A stretch of DNA of 64,000 nt, from assembly GCA_034638255.1 (NCBI GenBank), contig JAWPGT010000012.1, forward strand, positions 62,001-126,000, written 5' to 3'. This stretch comes from Coprinus comatus (taxonomy: Eukaryota; Basidiomycota; Agaricomycetes; Agaricales; Agaricaceae). Positions within the stretch are counted from its first letter, which is position 1; each line of letters opens with the position of its first letter. Both the position numbers and the translations under genes were made by a program. Positions 25,313 to 38,190 of this stretch are shown here, piece by piece. The notes under the pieces are model-generated. The model searched no databases and had not been told where the DNA came from. It saw only the letters and a program-made list of their open reading frames with translations.

Positions 25313-26440
25313 AAACTTCACCCGAAAACATAGACTTGGACAGGGATAGAGAAGATGTGTAGTGACCTCTTAATACACCCATATCTGGATACTCGTTTTT
25401 CTTTGGCATACATCAGGCTGTAATTTCAGTTTATTTTCCCGTTCATTGACCTTCACCAGACACATGTTTACCCTGAGCCATAAACGTATTCGAAGAGCGT
25501 ATACACACACCCAGTCTCCTGCTCCTGTTGTTGCTGTGTTGGCGATTTCATATGCTTACAACTGGAGTTTTTGAGATTTTTGGGTCTAAATTTCATGCCC
25601 ACTCTCATACAGTGAATATATCTCGCTGCTTTACTTACTATATTGACCTCTCGAATAGTTTTACCATGGCTCGATTGTCAGTGGCACACATTCATCGTCC
25701 TCAACATTCAACCTTGTCATAACTCATTTTAGATACAAGTTACACCAAGTGGAAGATGTCTACCCAGGGTCCTTTGATTTTTTTTCTTGAAGATTTTAAC
25801 TTCGTACGAGTCAGAAACTTCTCCAGCTTGTAAGTTTTGTGAAATACATACTTTTTTCAATTTAGTGTATGTTCTGCTATAAGCATTTACATACCGTTAG
25901 TATAGTCTAGGGTCTGTAGGTAGAGAATAGGTCCTATCCACAATAAAAGAACACTAGAAGAACAAAGAGGAAAGAAAGTTCTGCGTTGTGAAATAAAGGG
26001 ATGATCAACCATTCAGCTGCTAATGTATGAGCAGTTAAGTACTTGTTTGAGTATTATTGCTATACTGCTTGTGCATAGCGCACTGCTGTGTTGAAAGTAA
26101 ATGCAACATAAGAATGTTTTCGCTTCGGTAGTACAATAAACTCCCCAGAAAACAATATTTACCCAAGCCAACGGAGCTCAGTGAGCTATTTATAGACTGC
26201 TACATTAGTTGAGAATAAAAGATCAATCGCTTGCTGCCCTCTGTCTTCAAACTGCAATGAAAGCCATCTCCAAGTTCTTCAAAATAAACTAGTGAGTTCC
26301 AGATAAAAAAATATCTTTACCATGAAAGGTGCCGACTAACAACCTCTCCAAGATAAAACACCACACAGCAGTATCACTCCTTTCCCCCTACCCGTCATTG
26401 AGCCTGTATGTGAGAACGATTTACTTCCCTGTGCGTGTAG
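25313..26440. other. Intergenic region, AT-rich
   Basis: I see no supported gene. The last 150 bp could hold the 5' exon of the F-box pseudogene: an in-frame stretch ending YPSLSL can be joined to its LPVELLLEIF exon through a GTATGT...GTGTAG intron, but no clean start codon is found. Confidence 0.4.
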
Positions 26441-27700
26441 ACTTCCAGTGGAGTTACTTCTGGAAATATTTAAATGGTATCTCGAAATACCTGTTACCGA
26501 ACCCATGAAGAAACCTGTTGTTCGCTACAGTGAGCATTCGGAGTCAAGTCCTTGGGAGCTTGGGTCACGTATGCCGATACTGCGTGAAATTGTTGTTAAC
26601 TTTCCTTACTTCTGGTCATCGATCTTCATTACTTTCCCCGAATATAGCCTCTGCACTTCACGTGTCTATATATGGCTGGATCGAGCGAAAGGAAATGCAC
26701 TGTCCATATTTGTAGTTGGAATTGATTACCTCGACGATAAAGTTATGACACGGTGTCTCTTCGGGATTCTTGTTGGATACCCAAAGACGTGGAATCAATT
26801 GACTTCCAGTTTAGTCCTATGCCAGGGTGCAGACAGCTTCGGGATCTACTCTACGGCAGTCCCTTCCTTCAACGTTTGCATTACCTTCGCATTGAAGAGG
26901 TACCTCCGGTCGTCCATATGAAGGTACAAGAAGTAATCTGGGGGAATGTCTTTAGAAGACTTATGCACCTTCATCAATGATTCTCGGCCAGAGCTAAACT
27001 TTGAAGATACTAAAGTCGTCGCGTATTTTTAAGGAGTGGAGACCCCTATGAGCCCATCCTTCACATGTCCTTGGAGTCTCTTGCACTCGGATTTTCCTCA
27101 CGTCGGATGGCTATCAAATTTTGTTCAAATACCAATTTTCCTTGCCTTCCCCAATTTACTCATAAGATGTTTGTAGCTGAGCCTACAGGATCGCGAACTC
27201 AAGGGTACGAGATCAGTGAAGCTATGGAAAAAATGTTTAAACAATCGGCTTGCCAACTTGACACCTTCGTGAATCGCGGGAGCATGCACATATCTGTCCT
27301 TTGCAATTTATTCACTTTCCCATCTCTACAAAATCTTACTCGCCTTAAACTGTGGACTGGACACCCAAATGACGAAGCTGTTCTTTTATTTTATTACGGA
27401 TGCAACGCCCAATCCTCCCGAACTTGGAGGTGTTATTAATGGACGCAAGACCGCTCACATGGAAAAGATCCGAGCAGATATATTAGTGTGTGGGCATTCC
27501 CTCAGTATAATTTGTGTTGGAGTCTCGTTTGCACAAGTTGAGAAATATCGATTTTGGTGTTTTTCTACGGTCGGCCTCAACGCACAATAACGGATTCTCG
27601 GGTCAAATCTATCGCCATCCACATATACGTATTCGCGACCTTTTCACTGGGCGCTATGTAGTACATAACCGTGGTCTGGATTTCGATACAATTCTGTAAC
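26441..27700 (+). pseudogene. Broken F-box/LRR-like protein gene
   Basis: The exon at 26441 begins LPVELLLEIFKWYLE, an F-box core of the type common in mushroom genomes. The usual next motif is split over two frames: LGHVCRYC in one (near 26556) and REIVVNFPYFWSSIFI in the other, implying two opposite-sign indels. Later F-box-protein-like segments also sit in different frames: LRDLLYGSPFLQRLHYLRIEEV (about 26840), LESLALGFSSR (27068), LTRLKLWTGHPNDEAV (27330), then LEVLLMDARPLTWKRSEQIY (27424) followed by two in-frame stops before LESRLHKLRNIDFGV. Exon order is preserved, so this is one gene decaying in place. If intact it would have been a substrate adaptor for an SCF ubiquitin ligase. Confidence 0.75.
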
Positions 27701-28882
27701 AGTCGATAGTGGATTTTTGGAACTTAGTTATACAGATGCCATTACAATTTACTACGGATAACGATGAAGGTTATCAATTCAGATCTACAAAATGTTCAGC
27801 AACGTTTATAATCATGAAACTTGACAATACAACGATATTAATTATCTGAGTACAAGAACGAACAATCATTAATCAACAAAAAAAAATTAACATGAAAAAA
27901 AAACATCAAGATTTCGTTATTCGTAATAAGTAATTACCCCGAACTACGGCGTTCACCCCCAGGCGACTTCATCACCAATGTTTGACAGCACCCAGATCGG
28001 CTGTGGCAAGGTGCAGGAGGCAAGAGGACCTCGGAGAGAGTAGCTCTTCTGTGCTGTTACGAAGTCATAAGGTAATCATCATGCATCAAACTTGAGCGCT
28101 TGAGCCAATTACAATTCATGACTGCATTTTCGGAAGCCATTCGTCACGATGTATGACGTTTGTATTTACTAGAAGAAACTTGAAGGTGAAGGAAGATGTC
28201 GAACATCATGAATGATATGGTGATTTACTTATGCCTTATCATTCAAGTTCCATTAGTTGATTCAATCATCATGGTATCGATGGGGTCAATCGCGATGTCG
28301 CCTATCGAGCAGCAGGAACATCTAAATTCGAGTTGCTTTGTGATGCAGCATGCTCCACCGGAAACCGAGCGCTTCATGTAAGTTCCATTTCTAAAGTTAT
28401 TTCAAAGCAGTGGCGACTCCACGTTCTTTCGTTGCTTTATAGGAATGCATTTTAACTGATTCTACACAAAGGAAACTCATCGCTTCTTTCCTATATTTAC
28501 GTTGGACATTACCTATTCCAATGAGCACACAGAGTATGATTCTATGTTTACATCATAGTACAAAGGATCACAATCGATGAAAATCAGTTATATTATATAT
28601 ATAATTAATAATGTCAAAGGCTTAGAGTATAAAACCAGTAGTGATTCGATCACAGCACAAAAGTCAAACAAACTACAATCATCTCGTACCTGTTCTGCAT
28701 CCACCCTCTTTGAAGGCCAAATCCTCCTCATTCATCATGATGATATCGTATCAACATTTGATCCATCACTTCCAGAACTCAAAGCTACAATATAAACGAA
28801 CAACGAAGGTGTATTAACCAAAAAAAAACTAGTAAGAACTTATCAACATCGTCAAACAATTTACTAAATTAATACCACATTC
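27701..28882. other. Intergenic region
   Basis: No gene is supported. The stretch at 27950-28060 has a GGAGGCAAGAGG-type G-rich segment that faintly resembles the SINE core, too weak to call. Confidence 0.35.
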
Positions 28883-28980
28883 ACCCCCTTTGGTCATCGG
28901 CGTCTGAAGACACTGACTAAGCCACTAGGCCAGCAACAAGGCAGGGGGAGGGAGGGCGCCCTTCCAGTGGGACTCACCTT
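28883..28980 (-). mobile_element. tRNA-like SINE core, copy at 28.9 kb
   Basis: On the minus strand the core runs AGGTGAGTCCCACTGGAAGG, a pyrimidine-rich stretch, CTGCCTTG, an A-box-like TGGCTTAGTCAG, a hairpin, then ATGACCAAAGGGGGT. The hairpin stem is 28897-28904 with 28909-28916 (7 of 8 pair, one as a wobble) around the loop TGAA. It matches copies at 52377, 56090 and 62881. An RNA polymerase III origin is inferred; the B box is poor. Confidence 0.65.
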
Positions 28981-29215
28981 AGAAGTTCACACATCTTAAT
29001 GTTCACACAGTTCTACTACACCTACCTTGATGCCCATCTACAAATCAACTAAAATACACGTACCTTAAAGTTCGCTCGACCTACCTATTGTATCTACACC
29101 TACCTGAATACTCACTTACAAATTAACTAAAATACACGTACCTTACTCGACTTACCTATTTTAAGACCTACCTTTACATACTACGTACCTTATTTACTCA
29201 TGTCAACTCACCTTA
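28981..29215 (-). repeat. Degenerate minisatellite 5' of the SINE core
   Basis: The segment is rich in ACCTACCT and ACGTACCTTA motifs. A unit containing CAACTAAAATACACGTACCT occurs twice about 80 bp apart (from about 29039 and 29120, one base different). On the minus strand it reads as GGTAGGT/GTAAGT repeats upstream of the SINE core, as also seen before the copy at 52377, so it may be part of the element. Confidence 0.55.
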
Positions 29216-32200
29216 CCTTCACATGTCGTTCGTTTGTTGTCGGTGTTGCCATATCGGTCGGTGTTGGTGTTGGTATTGGTATTTGTGAGACAGTGTTGGT
29301 GGTTGTGTCCATATTCTTTCCCTGTTGTCCACCGACTGTCGCAATACGAGGACTGGTAGGAGGCAAGAGGAAGGAAGAGAGAGACAGAGAGAGAAAGAAA
29401 GGAGTAGCGAAATCATAAACACATCCCCTCAACTTAAATACGCCAAAAGCCCCTTGAATTATTTGTTCTTCTTTACCATCCTTTGTATTTCTTCATGTTG
29501 CACATAACAACAAAAGGGTTATCTAATGATTCTAGGTTTCAGGGAAAGACTTTTTAGTATACACGGCGATGACATATAGAATTTTATCGGCTGAACAGTT
29601 TACTCCAATTAATTTAAACATACCTGTCCGGGATCCCTTCCTTCAACGAATGCTACCTTGTAGTCCTACACCACCTGTTATAATCTAGTAAAGTGAGAGG
29701 GCGAGTATCAGGTGAAGGAATTTAGAGAGGAAGGACAACATACCTACAAATTCGGATAAACCAAAAACCAAATTGACTGGTTCAATTTTCTGGTGTGTTT
29801 ACGTTGACGTCAAACCAAGATCGCGCACCAACCGGAATCTCATTTCACTCCTGTCTAGAAATCGAGAACAATACACCTTCTCCCCTTCCGTCATCTTTCG
29901 TCTTTGGCCTGTAGCATGCATTACACCACTTTAGTTAAAAGTCCCAATTTGCAATCCATACATCGAGGGGACGATGTAGGAATGAGTATCCCAGAAATAA
30001 GCGACGGTTAGGTCGGGGAGATACAAAACCTTACTCGTCCGAACAAATGGCCTTAGCACAGAACGGGCTCTAGTTCGAATTTCCGTATCGTTATAGTGAC
30101 GACCCTTCAAAAATGCCGTGTGCGACATACTGAGCCTTCAATGTGTAGATCGCCGGTATGCTTTTAGAAATCTATACTATAGGACAATGGGCACGGTCTG
30201 AATTTCTATTCCGTTAGTCCATTGATAAATGATGGATTCGCCGAGAAGTACTCACCCCACGACACAGGTACACAGATCATGTAAGCACGCTTCCACCTCA
30301 ACCTCTATACCAGTTATTACCAAACTACCGTCAAGTAAGCTCTTAGGTCTCTCTTTTACACAAGACCAACAATAGCCGGTCGTCAAAAATTTGCAGGAAA
30401 CTTAAAAGACCTCAGATCACCGCCACCCCCAATATTAAACCTTGGTTGTAGCACCTAGGCCAGAAAATCCGAGACGCGTACTTCATTCCCCATCATACAT
30501 TCTTCTATGCATTCCAGACACCAGACAAAACGCCCATGACGTCCTCGTTGAATTTGAAAGACCTTGAACGTTCCCCAATGGCGACATATTCAACTTCAAT
30601 ATCTTCCAGGGACGAAATGAAGCCTCTCTAGCGACTGTTTCATCAACTCACGAAGCCTTAGCTGGCTTCTTAGTCAACCCTTCATTTCCCTCCACTCCGG
30701 ACTTACTATCTTCGTCTACTTCAAGGAAGGGGCACTCCCACAAATTACACGAACCGACTGCACAGTGGCACAGAATACAAAGAAGCAATTCTGTACATGT
30801 CCTCATGGAAACGTCTTGTTTCAAAGATTGGTCACAAAAATCGACTACTTCGCCCAGTCATGACTCCCGAACTACGACAAAATTTGGACGTTCCCTTCCT
30901 CATAGAACGGCGAGAAAGTCATCAATCCACCATCATTGTAACAAGGACCGAGCCATGGATAAGCAACATTCGAACCAGCCACCCTCCCAGACCATTGTCA
31001 TGTCATGTCTTCCACATGGCGAGCAAGTAACTGTAACAGCCTGGCCAACCTGCGTTTCAGTAGAAGCTGGACCGGATATCCCTTTCAAAACAACCTCGAT
31101 AGAATCCGCTACCTCATCATCAACAGAGGCTTGGCACTACGAGAACGCGGGTTCGACATTCCTTTCTTCCTAGAATGCAGCACTGATGTTCAGTCATTTA
31201 TAGGAGGGATCCATTATTTCGTTTTCCCAGTCGATTGGGCCACCTCTAAGAGCCAAAAGAGATAAAAGTAATACCCCAAGCGAAGGCCGAGCAATAAAAA
31301 ATCATCTCCCAAAGCAAGAGGTCCACCCTACGTCTTGATCTCAAATTCATACCACGCATTTGCCTCTCGAGTCTGTATTCCGACTGTACGGAAGATGTAA
31401 CCTTCGTAGACAAGCACCCAATTGTAGTATGAAAGGATTTACACAGCAGTCCTCCAACCGCAGCCAAGAACAGTATTCTAGGTACGTTGTTAGCATAGAT
31501 CCTCTTTGGTTTTCTTCGTGTCTAATGTTGTTTTAGACTGGGGTCCTCCTTGGAAGTGGGAGAGTTAAGCTCTCTTCAAAGTTCTGTGTGCTCAGAGGAG
31601 TGCATATAAGCGCGTCGGGAGTATAAGCTGTGTTATTTGGCGCGTATAATCATGCCTGGGATCAGTGAAAGAAGGAAAATGTTAGATTTCTTGGAACGCA
31701 TAGACACATCAATGAGTGACACTGAAGGAGAACGCCAATAGCGAGTGGGAAAAGTGACACGGAAAGCAACAGAATTGAGTTGTCCTTTTTATGATGTTGG
31801 ATTCTGGAAAGTATATCGGGGATGCAAGCTGGATTCCTGGTAGCATATTGACATGTTCGAAAATTGTTTTCAAGGGGAGGAGTACGTGTAAAGCGAAGAA
31901 ACTGGGGGAAAAGGAAATGCATATACAAGATTGTTTGGCGCATATAGGCACCTCAGGAAGAGGTTCTTCAAACCAGTGGTCAAAAAAGTGGCATAGAAAG
32001 CGGCAGCAGGAGAGTTAGTTTCTTTCTTCCTGTTGACTATGCCGCGGTGACAGGGTGTGTTGTAAGGATGTTTGAAGGGTAAGTTTTTGAGTTGTATGAT
32101 GTGTTGTTTAGTTACTAACCTTGCTTGGTTGGAATGACCTGTAGGACACCATAAATCTTGCTTGAGTGTCTGTTGACCTAGCAAAATGCTGGAGATTTCT

Positions 32201-33356
32201 GTGTTGATGTGGGGTTTGTGTTCCAAGTGAATAGGGAATAGAGAACAGGAATGTATGAGAGAAGGAGCAAATGTGACCAAACATAGCGTCCTCTGGTCTT
32301 CCTCTCCCATCACCCTCAGTCGCTTGAATCCTTGAACGTTGAACCCCGTGAACCCGTCATTTTCAACTTATAGCCACCGCTTCCGCCGCCGCCACCACCA
32401 CCTCCATAACCGCCATGCCCGAAACTCCAAACCCGGCTTTTGGCTCTCTCCTACCAACGGGTCTGACGTCTAAAACCTTCGAGGTTTCTTTTCCAACGGA
32501 ACCAAAGGGAGATATCCGAGGCTTGAAACGAGCTTTTAAGCAGCACGCAAGTTCTCCAGATAGTTAAATAGAGGGACACTGAGGAGGAGGTTGGCGTGAT
32601 AGAGCGAGACTTCACTACTTCAGTACGCATCAGTTCTACGCTACAGTCTAACTTTACAGAAGAAGAAATACTTCGGCCATACTTCACTTATGCAAAACGC
32701 GAAGGAGACAAAACACGGGAGGTTGTTGTGCACCGTTGATCAGTTCGGTCTTCCCACTTCAAAACTCAGATTTTACCATCTATGCCTGTCCTCACTACTG
32801 CACTTCCTCCAGTACCAGTTCGTCCCTCCTTAGCTTGCAATCTACCTAACATGTCTCTCCATTTGCTCGAACGTCTCTATCTTTCTGGACTATCATTCCG
32901 TCGACAATTAAAGGAGTACATTCATGCGTAGTGCACAGAAAAAATCCTCCAATAGGCTAAATGCATACACACGACTCGTGACACTGGGAAAGGGCGCCAA
33001 AATTTTGGGGTGGGATGGCATGGAATGAGACCTCAATTCTGCACCACCCTATCTTCGGTGTGCCTCATGGACTTTGGTGAAGAAAGCAGACATGGGCGGC
33101 GTACTTCTCCGCCGATCCAAAGTCTACGATAATTCAAATCACGAGACGCTGCTTGGAGATGCGGGCAATCTCGCAAGTTTCTAGGAGATTGTGAATGATA
33201 GCCAAGAGGTTGTCAGCTTCAAAATCCTGTTGTCTTATCTGAAATCATACTTTAGGCATTGGCCTGCTGGGCTTGCCTGCTATACGGACACTGACACTGG
33301 CGTAGTCAATAAAGAAACATGTCCTCTTCACCCTCACACGAGTTCTAGTTCATAAT
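29216..33356. other. 4.1-kb region without a recognised gene
   Basis: Purine-rich low-complexity sequence lies at 29365-29402. Open frames of 77-122 codons overlap at 30797-31265 (one begins METSCFKDWSQK), but no domain is seen and they may be chance. At 32415 a frame starting MPETPNPAFGSLLPTG stays open about 50 codons before stopping, and at 32780-32930 a segment LPSMPVLTTALPPVPVRPS is again coding-like; these could be exons of a decayed gene. A diverged direct repeat of about 120 bp is at 31672-31790 and 31905-32025. Confidence 0.4.
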
Positions 33357-33454
33357 ATGCATATCATTATCATAACAAACAATCGTAACTCCTACCAAAG
33401 CGATATTATATACAATGTTTTCACGAGAAACCATTCAAAAGTTGGAATCGATAA

Positions 33455-36400
33455 TCAGAACAAATCTGTAACACCAGCTCCACTCGACACAACTCCGACC
33501 ACTTTACTTTCAAAGTCCATCCAGTTACCACCTGCATAAGCAACCCAATCCTCAGGGTGATCATAGTCATGCTGCCTGCGAATTCCAAGTGCTTGTTCAA
33601 GGTTGACGGTGATGAGTGCTAATGCTTTCCCGATACCTATCTCTCCAAACGAGTTCAAGGCCAACTGTATGATCAAGCATTGACTCTGCATTAGTGACAG
33701 AACTTTGAGGTTAAATGTGGGGAAAATTACATACCCAAGCAGCTTCAAATCTTGTGTTTCTCGCGATATTTGTATCAATCACGCCAATACCAACATTTAC
33801 GCCTTCTTCCAAAAGTTTCATAACGGTATTCTGATGGGTCAACGGCGCTCCAGGTAATCTAATATCAATAGCCATCCAAAAAAAAAAAAGAGACATTCCA
33901 TCAAGTACTATTCTTGTCGTAGAATATTGAAATGGGACGTACATTCTTTGACTTCCCAAGATCCAGGGAAAGGTCTAGGCATAGTAACAACAACACTAAC
34001 ATTCGCACTTGCAATTTCCTCGGCAACCAAATGTGCTTCAGAACCCCTACAAATGTCAAATCGAAATCACCACCAATAGTATTCTTGAACTCGTTTTTGA
34101 GTCGAAGAGTGTTGACATGAAATCTGCACTATCAACTTTCACTACCAATGGAATTTCTCTCTAATAAATTGTCACTGTCAGCGCTCGAAATATCAACAAA
34201 ACAAAGAGCGTACCTCTCGAACCCTCCTCCAAGCTGGTGTCTCAGAATTGAACAACAATTCCCTGAGTGTTGCAATTTGAGTACTAATACTCCTATCGAC
34301 GTCATGAGAAATAGTAACATGTAATGCTGCTTCTTCTTTCAAAACGGCATGTTGATCAAGAATATTTTCCGCTCCGGTGAAGAATTCCGTTGATAGACCT
34401 TGTAAGAATCCACCTCCAGAAGGTGCGGTAATCGCCTTTGTTACACCATTCCTATAAGCCAATCTACAGATGGCAAGTAAACATCAGTTTATATTAGCAG
34501 AGGAGGGAGTTATGGATTAGGGTAGGGAAATTGGAAATTGAGACGTACAGCAAATTCCGACCATTGAATACTATTCCATCCACAGCTCTTATAACAGCTG
34601 AATTCCCGCCTACGATTGAAGGTACAGATCCAGTTAAAGCATCAGGAACACTCCCATCATTCGTCGAAGGTTCTTGTGCAATTTCATCCAACCCGAGTGG
34701 AGAACCAAACGAAACTAAACCAGGCAGAAATGCTCCTCCTTGCAAATCTACCATTTCTTCGACATCTTCACGAGTAGATACAAAACCATCGTTGTGACAA
34801 GGAGCTCCAACACCGGATGAAGTAACACAAACAATAGCACCATTCTTCACGTAAACATCTTGAGCTTTCGTATTATGTTGAAGATCGTGCCTGTCTGTAT
34901 CGGTGCTTGACCAGATATAACTGACATTCGTGAATTTGATAACTTTATCATCTTTGTGATGTCTCCTCTTGAACCTCAAAGGTGGCAATCCATCAAATTC
35001 TACGGTTTCTCTAGCCTCTTTATCGAAATTTGGAGTCCTAGGAACTCGTTGAAGGAATTTCGGTTTCGATAATACTTCCGGATCGTGTAATTGTGCAATA
35101 CCGTCGATGAATACTTGAGTAGGTGTAGCACCGAGGACTAATGGATGAGAGTCCCATATAACGACGTCTACGAAAATTACAAAGTTGATTGAAGCACTTG
35201 AGGATAAAAGAGTATAAACTTACCAGCATCGTAGCCTTTACTAACAAATCCAACACGATGTCCCAATCCAGCGGCTATAGCAGACGTAGTTGTGACAGAA
35301 GATAGAGCTAATTCAGGGCTCAATCCGTAATAATGAGCTTGTTGAGCTTCGAAGATTAGATATCTTTCATTGAGGACAGGATGGTCAGACTAGTTTTGAA
35401 TTAGTTTATATTTAGAAATAGGGAAGATTTGAAGTAATACCTTCATGACAACAGGGATATTGTGACTGGCCAGAATCCTAGGTGCAAACTCGGAACCACG
35501 GTACATTTCACGTTTTTTACGCCAGTTGGTTGCAAAAAGAGCTATAGCGGGTGCACCGCCCTAGAGTTTATTAATTAAGTTAGAAGCCGAAAGAGGGAAT
35601 AATGAATAAGTATGGAACTCACGAATGTCTGTTTCAGAAGGTCAGGTACGAGGTACGTTTCCGCTGCGTGGTGGAAGGACGCGACAGGGAATTGGAATTC
35701 GTTGGATAACTGTATCGTAAACAGTTAGTCATTGATTTAACTTGATACTGAGTTATCGACTCACTCGAACAATCATATCCAAATCAACAACCTATCAAAG
35801 AGTTAGACGCCCACATTGTGATGGCATGTGCGATGTATAAGCTTACCTCGTAACAATGAATGGAAAGCTGTGGGTATAAAAGAGTAAGAAATATTGCCCT
35901 CATCATTCGAATAAATTGATCACTTACCCTGACTTTGCCTCTTAAAACATCTACCAACGATTCCCACTGGAAATTAACAGGAATATCTCCTGAGCCAACA
36001 ATATTCCAATCTTCAGCTTCAACAGCGTCGCAAAATGCATCTTGAGCATTCTTGATGTCGCGCGCAGTATTGTATGCTTCTCTCCATCCCCACGCAGCAT
36101 CCATGCGGACCTGATTGTATACTCTATCAGCATTTTCACCTAAGCAGACGATATGAGATCTTCATGATATGTAAGGTTGATTGGCGTACCGCAAGCGTGT
36201 CTAAGAGAGGGGGGGAATGTGAGTGAGGATCATTTCTATTAGGTAGTAGGAAAGGAAAAATGTACTTCATGTGTCTCCAGTTAATATGAGTGACATTATC
36301 CGAAGGTGTGATGAGCGTCTCGGGTGGTTCAAGTAGCTTGGAAGATGTAGTCTTCTCAGCAGTCGGTCTCAACTTGATAACAAATGCTTGTCCACCTGTA

Positions 36401-37243
36401 ACAACGAGATCGGATAACTATTTAGAATCATGAATACAACATTAACCCACCAATATTGCCAGCACTTCCGGGAAGAATTTGAGCAGTTGTGACACCACCA
36501 GCAATAGTGGTTTCATATGCTGCATCATGTGTATTGATTCCATCCACACTCCTAATCCAAGGTAAAATGGGCGCCTTTCGAGAATTCGTGTCAGATGCAC
36601 CTATTTGGATTATTAGTGGTCTCCTCAAGCAATCGGTCCTTGAGAGTGAAGAAAACCCACCATTCAAGTGTGGAGAACTGTCCACTGCAATATGAGAATG
36701 TAAATCTACCAATCCTGGGGTAACCCATTTCCCGTTCGCATCCACCTCCCTCAAACCCTTCAACCTCTGCAGTTCCTTCGTAGGTATGTCGCCAACGTCC
36801 ACAATTAGACCTCGATCCAACAATACGTCACCTTCCACAATTTCCTTTCCATCATTCTTTCCAGTCCAGATCTTCGCGTTGCGTATCAATACAGGAGGTG
36901 TTCCGGCTGCAAATCGATCCGAACGACCATTGTTCTCAAGCCTGGATGCCGGGTCAAAAGAGGGTGGTGGACCAGCAGGAGCTCGTAGGGTCCTGCAACG
37001 CTCGGTCAAATCTGCACGATGGACGAGGACTCCAGGATGTACGACGGTAGCGAATCTTTCCGATGTTGGAGTAGGACTGGCAAACTGATGCGTGTAGATA
37101 AACCAGAACGCGAGCTGAGAGAGTACGACATAGGCCAAAAATCGGAGCGGAGAACGTCGTCGTCGCGGTGGATCTTGGTAAAGATAAACAGGAGGACGCC
37201 CTTGGATGGGTAGTAATGGTTCTGGTTCAAGAGATGGCTTCAT
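33455..37243 (-). pseudogene. Membrane-anchored amidohydrolase, copy 1, frameshifted near the 3' end
   Basis: Same ~15-exon gene as the copy at 39739. N-terminal 30 residues are cytosolic-like and Arg-rich, then a membrane anchor (residues about 34-50), then an amidohydrolase with the metal-binding DLHSHI (His182, His184), INTHDAAYETTIAGGVTT, KHACGEN, FHHAAETY, VVMKSDHPVLN and ADVVIWDSHPL segments. Most exons are open. The exon at about 33945-34163 has three one-base deletions relative to copy 2: near 34111, 34044 and 33953. The first puts a TGA in frame about 19 codons later, removing the last ~190 residues; the three together sum to one codon. Either a recent pseudogene, a shortened protein, or assembly error. 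The family includes imidazolonepropionase-like hydrolases; substrate unknown. Confidence 0.75.
36190..36200 (-). other. 11-nt coding microexon in amidohydrolase copy 1
   Basis: ACACGCTTGCG lies between an acceptor (CTCTCTTAG) and a donor (GTACGC). Joined with its neighbours it encodes the HACG of the conserved KHACGEN motif. Without it the frame breaks. The same 11 bases occur at 42439-42449 in copy 2. Confidence 0.8.
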
Positions 37244-38027
37244 ATTGGTAGGACTCCGGGAACCTGAACTACAGGGTCGTTAAGCGCTGAATTTAAAGTC
37301 AGAAGCGTGTTAGCTTGATAACCATGATTGTCGTGCACGTCTATAAACTAAATAGAAGTCCTGGGCCCATATGTTTTGTTCTTCGAAATGTGGTGATTCT
37401 CATAGTATCATTTCATCCTGTGAAGGCGTGACTCACAAAAATGATTGCAACCAAACACGAGGCTCTGAACTGGACTGATGTGGTAACACTTCGAAAGTAT
37501 TAAAATGGCCTGGAAGTCTTCTTCGTTATTCCCGCAGCAACATCGCTTGGATATTGTCCAGTAGCTTGTTCCCACCTTCAAGTTCTTGGCTCTTTAATAC
37601 GGCAGCCATCGCCGTTACAAATTTCACTTCTTCAAGAATCAACGTACCACAACTTCTATGTCCGTCATTGTCCTGGTTCGAGGCCTGATATCGACAAACA
37701 TAAACGTCAGTTGAGCTGAATACGCAATTTCTTTCCCAGCTTCAGTCATCAGGACTAGGAGAGTCGAAAGAGGGGACTTTTGTCGCCCAAGCATGCCCCA
37801 GACTACCTCTCGCACCACTGCTTATACCCCCATTAACCCTCTCGCTTTCTCTCTACCACGCTCAATAATACATGGCTACCGGGAAACCTCTGGTCTGATC
37901 AACCGGAATCTCTAGCGTGCGACCTACAAAACCAACCCCATCCCTCATACACCCCAACAATCGCCAGACATGATAAATACTCGATAAAACGTAGGTTCTG
38001 AACCAGAACTTGTCACATTACTATTCA

Positions 38028-38190
38028 CCTTTTCCTCCACCTCCAATGAAAGGGTGCTCGACGATAGAAAACGGTCATCAATGCTATATGAGGATGTGAG
38101 CAAAGGCTGTTCGTACTGCATTTATGGACTCTCATAAGAAGTGCATCCGAAATATTCTGAAGAGTCAATCCAAATGGATCAAAAATTATC
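38028..38190 (-). repeat. Left arm of an ~800-bp inverted-repeat structure
   Basis: Its reverse complement aligns with 38640-38830, sharing CATAAATGCA, CATCCTCATATAGCA, CTATCGTCGAGCA, CATTGGAGGT and AAAGGT in order. The arms face each other with about 450 bp between, so this could be a non-autonomous fold-back element. Confidence 0.6.

Larger units (their letters stand above)
33357..37870 (-). repeat. Tandem segmental duplication, unit 1
   Basis: This segment and 39640-44115 are alignable almost throughout: 3' flank, all exons and introns of the amidohydrolase gene, and about 600 bp of promoter including CTGGGCCCATAT and GATTGCAACCAAACACGAGG. Divergence by eye is about 15% in a typical exon with small indels in introns. 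The two units are in the same orientation with a 1.8-kb unduplicated spacer. Edges are approximate. Confidence 0.9.

Noticed and set aside
27950..28060. Possible further SINE core copy
   Set aside because: Only the G-rich run and a GGCGACTTCATC-like segment resemble the core; the A-box-like motif and hairpin are not recognisable.
30797..31265. Overlapping open frames that might be a retrotransposon gag
   Set aside because: No zinc knuckle, protease or reverse transcriptase motif is seen in any frame nearby.
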